DNA of 64,000 nt from Euwallacea fornicatus (Eukaryota; Arthropoda; Insecta; Coleoptera; Curculionidae), in contig NW_027096045.1 in assembly GCF_040115645.1 (NCBI RefSeq), positions 558,001-622,000 of the forward strand, in the 5' to 3' direction. Numbering within the stretch: the first letter of the stretch is position 1; each line of letters begins with the position of its first letter. The position numbers were made by a program, and so were the translations under genes. The notes under the pieces are model-generated. The model was not told the origin of the DNA. It saw only the letters and a program-made list of their open reading frames with translations, and ran no database searches. Of this stretch, positions 28,001 to 40,596 are shown in pieces.

Positions 28001-31000
28001 CCAACGCTACAGCCAATTTTGTTCAAATCGTCTCCTTTTGGCAAAATAAGCATAATAAGGCCTTAAACGGCAAATCGTCAATTTGGCTCTAATAGAAGCG
28101 GCACTTTTTGGCCAAATCGTACAATTTGGCGTTATCTCGCCAACGCTACAGCCAATTTTGTTCAAATCGTCTCCTTTTGGCAAAATAAGCATAATAAGGC
28201 CTTAAACGGCAAATCGTCAATTTGGCTCTAATAGAAGCGGCACTTTTTGGCCAAATCGTACAATTTGGCGATTTCTCGCAAACGCTACAACCAATTTTGT
28301 TCAAATCGTCTCCTTTTGGCAAAATAAGCATAATAAGGCCTTAAACGGCAAATCGTCAATTTGGCTCTAATAGAAGCGGCACTTTTTGGCCAAATCTTAT
28401 GATTTGGCGTTATCTCGCCAACGCTACAGCCAATTTTGTTCAAATCGTCTCCTTTTGGCAAAATAAGCATAATAAGGCCTTAAACGGCAAATCGTCAATT
28501 TGGCTCTAATAGAAGCGGCACTTTTTGGCCAAATCTTATGATTTGGCGTTATCTCGCCAACGCTACAGCTAATTTTGTTCAAATCGTCTCCTTTTGGCAA
28601 AATAAGCATAATAAGGCCTTAAACGGCAAATCGTCAATTTGGCTCTAATAGAAGCGGCACTTTTTGGCCAAATCGTACAATTTGGCGTTATCTCGCCAAC
28701 GCTACAGCCAATTTTGTTCAAATCGTCTCCTTTTGGCAAAAAAAGCATAATAAGGCCTTAAACGGCAAATCGTCAATTTGGCTCTAATAGAAGCGGCACT
28801 TTTTGGCCAAATCTTATGATTTGGCGTTATCTCGCCAACGCTACAGCCAATTTTGTTCAAATCGTCTCCTTTTGGCAAAATAAGCATAATAAGGCCTTAA
28901 ACGGCAAATCGTCAATTTGGCTCTAATAGAAGCGGCACTTTTTGGCCAAATCTTATGATTTGGCGTTATCTCGCCAACGCTACAGCCAATTTTGTTCAAA
29001 TCGTCTCCTTTTGGCAAAATAAGCATAATAGGCCTTAAACGGCAAATCGTCAATTTGGCTCTAATAGAAGCGGCACTTTTTGGCCAAATCGTACAATTTG
29101 GCGATTTCTCGCAAACGCTACAACCAATTTTGTTCAAATCGTCTCCTTTTGGCAAAATAAGCATAATAAGGCCTTAAACGGCAAATCGTCAATTTGGCTC
29201 TAATAGAAGCGGCACTTTTTGGCCAAATCGTACAATTTGGCGTTATCTCGCCAACGCTACAGCCAATTTTGTTCAAATCGTCTCCTTTTGGCAAAAAAAG
29301 CAGAATAAAGCCTTAAACGGCAAATCGTCAATTTGGCTCTAATAGAAGCGGCACTTTTTGGCCAAATCTTATGATTTGGCGTTATCTCGCCAACGCTACA
29401 GCCAATTTTGTTCAAATCGTCTCCTTTTGGCAAAATAAGCATAATAAGGCCTTAAACGGCAAATCGTCAATTTGGCTCTAATAGAAGCGGCACTTTTTGG
29501 CCAAATCTTATGATTTGGCGTTATCTCGCCAACGCTACAGCCAATTTTGTTCAAATCGTCTCCGTTTGGCAAAATAAGCATAATAAGGCCTTAAACGGCA
29601 AATCGTCAATTTGGCTCTAATAGAAGCGGCACTTTTTGGCCAAATCTTATGATTTGGCGTTATCTCGCCAACGCTACAGCCAATTTTGTTCAAATCGTCT
29701 CCTTTTGGCAAAATAAGCATAATAAGGCCTTAAACGGCAAATCGTCAATTTGGCTCTAATAGAAGCGGCACTTTTTGGCCAAATCGTACAATTTGGCGAT
29801 TTCTCGCAAACGCTACAACCAATTTTGTTCAAATCGTCTCCTTTTGGCAAAATAAGCATAATAAGGCCTTAAACGGCAAATCGTCAATTTGACTCTAATA
29901 GAAGCGGCACTTTTTGGCCAAATCTTATGATTTGGCGTTATCTCGCCAACGCTACAGCCAATTTTGTTCAAATCGTCTCCTTTTGGCAAAATAAGCATAA
30001 TAAGGCCTTAAACGGCAAATCGTCAATTTGACTCTAATAGAAGCGGCACTTTTTGGCCAAATCTTATGATTTGGCGTTATCTCGCCAACGCTACAGCCAA
30101 TTTTGTTCAAATCGTCTCCTTTTGGCAAAATAAGCATAATAAGGCCTTAAACGGCAAATCGTCAATTTGGCTCTAATAGAAGCGGCACTTTTTGGCCAAA
30201 TCGTACAATTTGGCGATTTCTCGCAAACGCTACAACCAATTTTGTTCAAATCGTCTCCTTTTGGCAAAATAAGCATAATAAGGCCTTAAACGGCAAATCG
30301 TCAATTTGGCTCTAATAGAAGCGGCACTTTTTGGCCAAATCTTATGATTTGGCGTTATCTCGCCAACGCTACAGCCAATTTTGTTCAAATCGTCTCCTTT
30401 TGGCAAAATAAGCATAATAGGCCTTAAACGGCAAATCGTCAATTTGGCTCTAATAGAAGCGGCACTTTTTGGCCAAATCTTATGATTTGGCGTTATCTCG
30501 CCAACGCTACAGCCAATTTTGTTCAAATCGTCTCCGTTTGGCAAAATAAGCATAATAAGGCCTTAAACGGCAAATCGTCAATTTGACTCTAATAGAAGCG
30601 GCACTTTTTGGCCAAATCTTATGATTTGGCGTTATCTCGCCAACGCTACAGCCAATTTTGTTCAAATCGTCTCCTTTTGGCAAAATAAGCATAATAAGGC
30701 CTTAAACGGCAAATCGTCAATTTGACTCTAATAGAAGCGGCACTTTTTGGCCAAATCTTATGATTTGGCGTTATCTCGCCAACGCTACAGCCAATTTTGT
30801 TCAAATCGTCTCCTTTTGGCAAAATAAGCATAATAAGGCCTTAAACGGCAAATCGTCAATTTGGCTCTAATAGAAGCGGCACTTTTTGGCCAAATCGTAC
30901 AATTTGGCGATATCTCGCAAACGGTACAACCAATTTTGTTCAAATCGTCTCCTTTTGGCAAAATAAGCATAATAAGGCCTTAAACGGCAAATCGTCAATT

Positions 31001-34000
31001 TGGCTCTAATAGAAGCGGCACTTTTTGGCCAAATCGTACAATTTGGCGATTTCTCGCAAACGCTACAACCAATTTTGTTCAAATCGTCTCCTTTTGGCAA
31101 AATAAGCATAATAAGGCCTTAAACGGCAAATCGTCAATTTGACTCTAATAGAAGCGGCACTTTTTGGCCAAATCTTATGATTTGGCGTTATCTCGCCAAC
31201 GCTACAGCCAATTTTGTTCAAATCGTCTCCTTTTGGCAAAATAAGCATAATAAGGCCTTAAACGGCAAATCGTCAATTTGGCTCTAATAGAAGCGGCACT
31301 TTTTGGCCAAATCTTATGATTTGGCGTTATCTCGCCAACGCTACAGCCAATTTTGTTCAAATCGTCTCCTTTTGGCAAAATAAGCATAATAAGGCCTTAA
31401 ACGGCAAATCGTCAATTTGACTCTAATAGAAGCGGCACTTTTTGGCCAAATCTTATGATTTGGCGTTATCTCGCCAACGCTACAGCCAATTTTGTTCAAA
31501 TCGTCTCCTTTTGGCAAAATAAGCATAATAAGGCCTTAAACGGCAAATCGTCAATTTGGCTCTAATAGAAGCGGCACTTTTTGGCCAAATCGTACAATTT
31601 GGCGTTATCTCGCCAACGCTACAGCCAATTTTGTTCAAATCGTCTCCTTTTGGCAAAAAAAGCATAATAAGGCCTTAAACGGCAAATCGTCAATTTGGCT
31701 CTAATAGAAGCGGCACTTTTTGGCCAAATCTTATGATTTGGCGTTATCTCGCCAACGCTACAGCCAATTTTGTTCAAATCGTCTCCTTTTGGCAAAATAA
31801 GCATAATAAGGCCTTAAACGGCAAATCGTCAATTTGGCTCTAATAGAAGCGGCACTTTTTGGCCAAATCTTATGATTTGGCGTTATCTCGCCAACGCTAC
31901 AGCCAATTTTGTTCAAATCGTCTCCTTTTGGCAAAATAAGCATAATAGGCCTTAAACGGCAAATCGTCAATTTGGCTCTAATAGAAGCGGCACTTTTTGG
32001 CCAAATCTTATGATTTGGCGTTATCTCGCCAACGCTACAGCCAATTTTGTTCAAATCGGCTCCTTTTGGCAAAATAAGCATAATAAGGCCTTAAACGGCA
32101 AATCGTCAATTTGGCTCTAATAGAAGCGGCACTTTTTGGCCAAATCTTATGATTTGGCGTTATCTCGCCAACGCTACAGCCAATTTTGTTCAAATCGTCT
32201 CCTTTTGGCAAAATAAGCATAATAAGGCCTTAAACGGCAAATCGTCAATTTGGCTCTAATAGAAGCGGCACTTTTTGGCCAAATCGTACAATTTGGCGTT
32301 ATCTCGCCAACGCTACAGCCAATTTTGTTCAAATCGTCTCCTTTTGGCAAAATAAGCATAATAAGGCCTTAAACGGCAAATCGTCAATTTGGCTCTAATA
32401 GAAGCGGCACTTTTTGGCCAAATCGTACAATTTGGCGATTTCTCGCAAACGCTACAACCAATTTTGTTCAAATCGTCTCCTTTTGGCAAAATAAGCATAA
32501 TAAGGCCTTAAACGGCAAATCGTCAATTTGGCTCTAATAGAAGCGGCACTTTTTGGCCAAATCTTATGATTTGGCGTTATCTCGCCAACGCTACAGCCAA
32601 TTTTGTTCAAATCGTCTCCTTTTGGCAAAATAAGCATAATAAGGCCTTAAACGGCAAATCGTCAATTTGGCTCTAATAGAAGCGGCACTTTTTGGCCAAA
32701 TCTTATGATTTGGCGTTATCTCGCCAACGCTACAGCCAATTTTGTTCAAATCGTCTCCTTTTGGCAAAATAAGCATAATAAGGCCTTAAACGGCAAATCG
32801 TCAATTTGGCTCTAATAGAAGCGGCACTTTTTGGCCAAATCGTACAATTTGGCGTTATCTCGCCAACGCTACAGCCAATTTTGTTCAAATCGTCTCCTTT
32901 TGGCAAAAAAAGCATAATAAGGCCTTAAACGGCAAATCGTCAATTTGGCTCTAATAGAAGCGGCACTTTTTGGCCAAATCTTATGATTTGGCGTTATCTC
33001 GCCAACGCTACAGCCAATTTTGTTCAAATCGTCTCCTTTTGGCAAAATAAGCATAATAAGGCCTTAAACGGCAAATCGTCAATTTGGCTCTAATAGAAGC
33101 GGCACTTTTTGGCCAAATCTTATGATTTGGCGTTATCTCGCCAACGCTACAGCCAATTTTGTTCAAATCGTCTCCTTTTGGCAAAATAAGCATAATAGGC
33201 CTTAAACGGCAAATCGTCAATTTGGCTCTAATAGAAGCGGCACTTTTTGGCCAAATCTTATGATTTGGCGTTATCTCGCCAACGCTACAGCCAATTTTGT
33301 TCAAATCGTCTCCGTTTGGCAAAATAAGCATAATAAGGCCTTAAACGGCAAATCGTCAATTTGGCTCTAATAGAAGCGGCACTTTTTGGCCAAATCTTAT
33401 GATTTGGCGTTATCTCGCCAACGCTACAGCCAATTTTGTTCAAATCGTCTCCTTTTGGCAAAATAAGCATAATAAGGCCTTAAACGGCAAATCGTCAATT
33501 TGGCTCTAATAGAAGCGGCACTTTGTGGCCAAATCGTACAATTTGGCGATATCTCGCAAACGGTACAACCAATTTTGTTCAAATCGTCTCCTTTTGGCAA
33601 AATAAGCATAATAAGGCCTTAAACGGCAAATCGTCAATTTGGCTCTAATAGAAGCGGCACTTTTTGGCCAAATCGTACAATTTGGCGATTTCTCGCAAAC
33701 GCTACAACCAATTTTGTTCAAATCGTCTCCTTTTGGCAAAATAAGCATAATAAGGCCTTAAACGGCAAATCGTCAATTTGGCTCTAATAGAAGCGGCACT
33801 TTTTGGCCAAATCGTACAATTTGGCGTTATCTCGCCAACGCTACAGCCAATTTTGTTCAAATCGTCTCCTTTTGGCAAAAAAAGCAGAATAAAGCCTTAA
33901 ACGGCAAATCGTCAATTTGGCTCTAATAGAAGCGGCACTTTTTGGCCAAATCTTATGATTTGGCGTTATCTCGCCAACGCTACAGCCAATTTTGTTCAAA

Positions 34001-37000
34001 TCGTCTCCTTTTGGCAAAATAAGCATAATAAGGCCTTAAACGGCAAATCGTCAATTTGGCTCTAATAGAAGCGGCACTTTTTGGCCAAATCTTATGATTT
34101 GGCGTTATCTCGCCAACGCTACAGCCAATTTTGTTCAAATCGTCTCCGTTTGGCAAAATAAGCATAATAAGGCCTTAAACGGCAAATCGTCAATTTGGCT
34201 CTAATAGAAGCGGCACTTTTTGGCCAAATCTTATGATTTGGCGTTATCTCGCCAACGCTACAGCCAATTTTGTTCAAATCGTCTCCTTTTGGCAAAATAA
34301 GCATAATAAGGCCTTAAACGGCAAATCGTCAATTTGGCTCTAATAGAAGCGGCACTTTTTGGCCAAATCGTACAATTTGGCGATTTCTCGCAAACGCTAC
34401 AACCAATTTTGTTCAAATCGTCTCCTTTTGGCAAAATAAGCATAATAAGGCCTTAAACGGCAAATCGTCAATTTGACTCTAATAGAAGCGGCACTTTTTG
34501 GCCAAATCTTATGATTTGGCGTTATCTCGCCAACGCTACAGCCAATTTTGTTCAAATCGTCTCCTTTTGGCAAAATAAGCATAATAAGGCCTTAAACGGC
34601 AAATCGTCAATTTGACTCTAATAGAAGCGGCACTTTTTGGCCAAATCTTATGATTTGGCGTTATCTCGCCAACGCTACAGCCAATTTTGTTCAAATCGTC
34701 TCCTTTTGGCAAAATAAGCATAATAAGGCCTTAAACGGCAAATCGTCAATTTGGCTCTAATAGAAGCGGCACTTTTTGGCCAAATCGTACAATTTGGCGA
34801 TTTCTCGCAAACGCTACAACCAATTTTGTTCAAATCGTCTCCTTTTGGCAAAATAAGCATAATAAGGCCTTAAACGGCAAATCGTCAATTTGGCTCTAAT
34901 AGAAGCGGCACTTTTTGGCCAAATCTTATGATTTGGCGTTATCTCGCCAACGCTACAGCCAATTTTGTTCAAATCGTCTCCTTTTGGCAAAATAAGCATA
35001 ATAGGCCTTAAACGGCAAATCGTCAATTTGGCTCTAATAGAAGCGGCACTTTTTGGCCAAATCTTATGATTTGGCGTTATCTCGCCAACGCTACAGCCAA
35101 TTTTGTTCAAATCGTCTCCGTTTGGCAAAATAAGCATAATAAGGCCTTAAACGGCAAATCGTCAATTTGACTCTAATAGAAGCGGCACTTTTTGGCCAAA
35201 TCTTATGATTTGGCGTTATCTCGCCAACGCTACAGCCAATTTTGTTCAAATCGTCTCCTTTTGGCAAAATAAGCATAATAAGGCCTTAAACGGCAAATCG
35301 TCAATTTGACTCTAATAGAAGCGGCACTTTTTGGCCAAATCTTATGATTTGGCGTTATCTCGCCAACGCTACAGCCAATTTTGTTCAAATCGTCTCCTTT
35401 TGGCAAAATAAGCATAATAAGGCCTTAAACGGCAAATCGTCAATTTGGCTCTAATAGAAGCGGCACTTTTTGGCCAAATCGTACAATTTGGCGATATCTC
35501 GCAAACGGTACAACCAATTTTGTTCAAATCGTCTCCTTTTGGCAAAATAAGCATAATAAGGCCTTAAACGGCAAATCGTCAATTTGGCTCTAATAGAAGC
35601 GGCACTTTTTGGCCAAATCGTACAATTTGGCGATTTCTCGCAAACGCTACAACCAATTTTGTTCAAATCGTCTCCTTTTGGCAAAATAAGCATAATAAGG
35701 CCTTAAACGGCAAATCGTCAATTTGACTCTAATAGAAGCGGCACTTTTTGGCCAAATCTTATGATTTGGCGTTATCTCGCCAACGCTACAGCCAATTTTG
35801 TTCAAATCGTCTCCTTTTGGCAAAATAAGCATAATAAGGCCTTAAACGGCAAATCGTCAATTTGACTCTAATAGAAGCGGCACTTTTTGGCCAAATCTTA
35901 TGATTTGGCGTTATCTCGCCAACGCTACAGCCAATTTTGTTCAAATCGTCTCCTTTTGGCAAAATAAGCATAATAAGGCCTTAAACGGCAAATCGTCAAT
36001 TTGGCTCTAATAGAAGCGGCACTTTTTGGCCAAATCGTACAATTTGGCGTTATCTCGCCAACGCTACAGCCAATTTTGTTCAAATCGTCTCCTTTTGGCA
36101 AAATAAGCATAATAAGGCCTTAAACGGCAAATCGTCAATTTGGCTCTAATAGAAGCGGCACTTTTTGGCCAAATCGTACAATTTGGCGATATCTCGCAAA
36201 CGGTACAGCCAATTTTGTTCAAATCGTCTCCTTTTGGCAAAATAAGCATAATAAGGCCTTAAACGGCAAATCGTCAATTTGGCTCTAATAGAAGCGGCAC
36301 TTTTTGGCCAAATCGTACAATTTGGCGATATCTCGCCAACGCTACAACCAATTTTGTTCAAATCGTCTCCTTTTGGCAAAATAAGCATAATAAGGCGTTA
36401 AACGGCAAATCGTCAATTTGGCTCTAATAGAAGCGGCACTTTTTGGCCAAATCGTACAATTTGGCGATATCTCGCCAACGCTACAACCAATTTTGTTCAA
36501 ATCGTCTCCTTTTGGCAAAATAAGCATAATAAGGCGTTAAACGGCAAATCGTCAATTTGGCTCTAATAGAAGCGGCACTTTTTGGCCAAATCGTACAATT
36601 TGGCGTTATCTCGCCAACGCTACAGCCAATTTTGTTCAAATCGTCTCCTTTTGGCAAAATAAGCATAATAAGGCCTTAAACGGCAAATCGTCAATTTGGC
36701 TCTAATAGAAGCGGCACTTTTTGGCCAAATCGTACAATTTGGCGTTATCTCGCCAACGCTACAGCCAATTTTGTTCAAATCGTCTCCTTTTGGCAAAAAA
36801 AGCAGAATAAAGCCTTAAACGGCAAATCGTCAATTTGGCTCTAATAGAAGCGGCACTTTTTGGCCAAATCTTATGATTTGGCGTTATCTCGCCAACGCTA
36901 CAGCCAATTTTGTTCAAATCGTCTCCTTTTGGCAAAATAAGCATAATAAGGCCTTAAACGGCAAATCGTCAATTTGGCTCTAATAGAAGCGGCACTTTTT

Positions 37001-38558
37001 GGCCAAATCTTATGATTTGGCGTTATCTCGCCAACGCTACAGCCAATTTTGTTCAAATCGTCTCCTTTTGGCAAAATAAGCATAATAAGGCCTTAAACGG
37101 CAAATCGTCAATTTGACTCTAATAGAAGCGGCACTTTTTGGCCAAATCTTATGATTTGGCGTTATCTCGCCAACGCTACAGCCAATTTTGTTCAAATCGT
37201 CTCCTTTTGGCAAAATAAGCATAATAAGGCCTTAAACGGCAAATCGTCAATTTGGCTCTAATAGAAGCGGCACTTTTTGGCCAAATCTTATGATTTGGCG
37301 TTATCTCGCCAACGCTACAGCCAATTTTGTTCAAATCGGCTCCTTTTGGCAAAATAAGCATAATAAGGCCTTAAACGGCAAATCGTCAATTTGGCTCTAA
37401 TAGAAGCGGCACTTTTTGGCCAAATCTTATGATTTGGCGTTATCTCGCCAACGCTACAGCCAATTTTGTTCAAATCGTCTCCTTTTGGCAAAATAAGCAT
37501 AATAAGGCCTTAAACGGCAAATCGTCAATTTGGCTCTAATAGAAGCGGCACTTTTTGGCCAAATCGTACAATTTGGCGTTATCTCGCCAACGCTACAGCC
37601 AATTTTGTTCAAATCGTCTCCTTTTGGCAAAAAAAGCAGAATAAAGCCTTAAACGGCAAATCGTCAATTTGGCTCTAATAGAAGCGGCACTTTTTGGCCA
37701 AATCTTATGATTTGGCGTTATCTCGCCAACGCTACAGCCAATTTTGTTCAAATCGTCTCCTTTTGGCAAAATAAGCATAATAAGGCCTTAAACGGCAAAT
37801 CGTCAATTTGGCTCTAATAGAAGCGGCACTTTTTGGCCAAATCTTATGATTTGGCGTTATCTCGCCAACGCTACAGCCAATTTTGTTCAAATCGTCTCCT
37901 TTTGGCAAAATAAGCATAATAGGCCTTAAACGGCAAATCGTCAATTTGGCTCTAATAGAAGCGGCACTTTTTGGCCAAATCTTATGATTTGGCGTTATCT
38001 CGCCAACGCTACAGCCAATTTTGTTCAAATCGTCTCCGTTTGGCAAAATAAGCATAATAAGGCCTTAAACGGCAAATCGTCAATTTGGCTCTAATAGAAG
38101 CGGCACTTTTTGGCCAAATCGTACAATTTGGCGATTTCTCGCAAACGCTACAACCAATTTTGTTCAAATCGTCTCCTTTTGGCAAAATAAGCATAATAAG
38201 GCCTTAAACGGCAAATCGTCAATTTGACTCTAATAGAAGCGGCACTTTTTGGCCAAATCTTATGATTTGGCGTTATCTCGCCAACGCTACAGCCAATTTT
38301 GTTCAAATCGTCTCCTTTTGGCAAAATAAGCATAATAAGGCCTTAAACGGCAAATCGTCAATTTGGCTCTAATAGAAGCGGCACTTTTTGGCCAAATCGT
38401 ACAATTTGGCGATTTCTCGCAAACGCTACAACCAATTTTGTTCAAATCGTCTCCTTTTGGCAAAATAAGCATAATAAGGCCTTAAACGGCAAATCGTCAA
38501 TTTGACTCTAATAGAAGCGGCACTTTTTGGCCAAATCTTATGATTTGGCGTTATCTCG
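25041..38558 (+). repeat. 139-bp satellite array, block 3 (about 97 monomers) with higher-order repeats
   Basis: Head-to-tail 139-bp monomers; occasional 138-bp units (AATAGGCC). Diagnostic variants recur in fixed order, showing multi-kilobase duplications. The stretch from 25041 to about 27590 repeats at 32264-34813 (offset 7,223). About 29257-31200 repeats at 33841-35784 (offset 4,584). A shorter block from 25041 repeats at 28097 (offset 3,056). The AAAAAAAGCAGAATAAAG marker recurs at 26661, 29300, 33884, 36802 and 37636 (spacings of 19, 33, 21 and 6 monomers). Short ORFs here are by-products of the repeat. No gene or other element is seen. Confidence 0.97.
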
Positions 38559-38798
38559 AGTTATATCACGGTAGCCCGGACTTATGTTTAAAAAAAAAAT
38601 TAATAAAATTTATTTTCTCGAATAAAGTAATACAAAATTATTATATTTGTTTTATTACAGACAATGATTACTCGCGTAAGTTACAACTGATACTAAATCT
38701 AAATCTTCTATGCTCCTAAACTATTTATATTAAAATTGTATTATAGTCAGCAAATTCCTCAGGTCTCCGGTCTTTAGTGGAATTCTCCTGATGTAACT
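38559..38798 (-). repeat. 3' LTR of element D (240 bp)
   Basis: On the element strand it begins AGTTACATCAGG and ends GATATAACT, with perfect 5-bp inverted termini (AGTTA/TAACT). It contains a run of ten A on the plus strand where the partner has nine; otherwise I see no difference. Confidence 0.94.
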
Positions 38799-38808
38799 CC
38801 TCCCCCCT
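38799..38808 (-). promoter_or_regulatory. Polypurine tract (element D)
   Basis: Minus strand AGGGGGGAGG adjoining the 3' LTR. Confidence 0.85.
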
Positions 38809-38821
38809 TAGTTTCAACTCC

Positions 38822-40517
38822 TTAGGGTAGCCGAGGGAGTTGGATGCCCTCCTCGAGGTTGGTTGCCGAGTGGGTTGCTTGGTTCTTAGCTTTTGACAGG
38901 CCAATTTTCTTCAAAACGGCGGCTAGGCAGCAACCTATCAGCAACGCATATATGATTAAGGTCCATAAACTTGGCCACACTGAAACCACACTGGTGGCTT
39001 GAGTTTCTTCCTGGAAAACTTCATTTTTTAATTCGTGTAAATCGTCCAACTTTACTTCGGGTAAATGAATACTCGGGTTTAATTTACGTTGTGTCACATG
39101 ATTTAAACTTATGTCGGGAAACAAGACGGGTTGCGATTGAGTTTTTATTATTTCGTGTATGTTTCTCACTGTTTTTCCACTAACTGTCAACTGACAATCC
39201 CACGGTAGTTGACACAAAAATGTTCCTTCCAAATTCCTTGCTTCATTCTGTCTTCCTGGGCAGCTCATCCGTACAACCTCCCTTTGCGGTAGTACTAGGA
39301 TCCATTTGTTGGTGGATTCCAGTTGGTCCATGATTGTTTCTTTGATCTCGATCTGCACTTGGTCACAGGTGTTTGGTGTTTTGTTGGCATTCAGAAGCTT
39401 TACTTCGCAGGGGGCGTTATCGTGGGTTTCTGTTAAACTTTCTTTGTGGCATAGGTATAGCTCTAGTGCAATTTCTTGACACTCTTCGTTATAGTAGGCA
39501 TAATGCGATCGACTGTTCAAAAGAAATTTATGACGCGGTATTACGACCTTAAACAGACCTTCCCTAGGTACTGGTGCAGGGTATAAATGAAAGTAGGCGA
39601 AAGACTGAGGGTAAACTGTTGATATGTGTAATATGTACGTTATCCTATTTTTTGAAATAAAACATTCTACTTTGATGAATTTTTCAAAAGTTAAAACGTT
39701 TTCAGGGGTTACTTCCAATGGAAATTCGTCAGGTTTGATTTTACTTTGGATATGCATCAGTTCATTATAAAGATCTTCTGACTTAATTATGCTAGGGTGT
39801 AATGTCCCTAATCTGGCAAATACAAGTGAGTTTTCTATGTCTTGTAAGACGGAATAGATTAATTCGTACATGTTAATGATTTCATTAATTACTTCTTTTA
39901 TGAAAACACAATTCCTGCTATCTATTACGTCTTTGACATAGGGGATAACTTGATTCATTTTTTCCTCGATTAGCCTATCATTTTGGTATAATTGAAAAAG
40001 GGTTTGGTTAAATCTTTTTACCGCGGATATTAGCAATGTTTCGCGTGTTGTGGTTTTTGCTTGGAATTTCTCTTGATTTGATTGAAGGGTTTTTATGAGC
40101 CTATCATACCTTTCTCCGTCTGATGCGTCGAGATTTCCCGTTACGGCCTTAAATATCGATCCTAAACCGTTTACTATTCCCCGTCTTTGTCTAAGAGAGA
40201 GAGGTATTATTCCTTTTAGTTTTTCGTTCACTCTTCCTTGAACGAAGTTCAGAACTTCCACGAAATTTTTGAATTCATCTAGGTATGGTTTTAGGTGATT
40301 AACTGAATTGATTGTGATGGTTATATTTGTCGTCCTTTCTTGAAGTATGTCCAGTTGGAGGGTGATAGGTGTTAGGTCGTGATAGTGTAGGAGTGTGTGT
40401 ATGTTATCTGTCACTCTGGCATTTCCTTTTTTTACAGGTACAATACCAGGATTGTCCCTCAATTCGATTAATTCTATTTGTCCTTGGGATTGTGTTCCAT
40501 AGAGTCCTTTAAGGATG
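38822..40517 (-). CDS. env: Envelope glycoprotein, baculovirus F-like (element D)
   Basis: Homologous along its length to the family-B envelope but clearly diverged. Counting from the TTG at 40462, a furin-type site RQRR lies at residues 91-94, followed by GIVNGLGSIFKAVTGNLD, the fusion-peptide region. A hydrophobic anchor (LWTLIIYALLIGCCLAAVL) lies near the C terminus, then a short tail. The frame has a stop (TAA, 40528-40526) just upstream of the acceptor, so env cannot come from readthrough and needs splicing; exon 2 is taken from the acceptor at 40518-40519. No in-frame ATG is near the start. Intact. Confidence 0.9.
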
Positions 40518-40525
40518 CTGCAATA
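40517..40525 (-). promoter_or_regulatory. Putative env splice acceptor (element D)
   Basis: Minus strand TATTGCAG then CATCCT; AG at 40519-40518 and exon 2 from 40517. CAG/CATCCT is conserved with family B, and the phase fits the leader donor (2 nt plus 1 nt). Confidence 0.65.
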
Positions 40526-40596
40526 TTACACTAAGATTACTTAACATACTAGCGGGTTACTTAATTAGCTTAATTAATAGATTAATACCTAAATAA

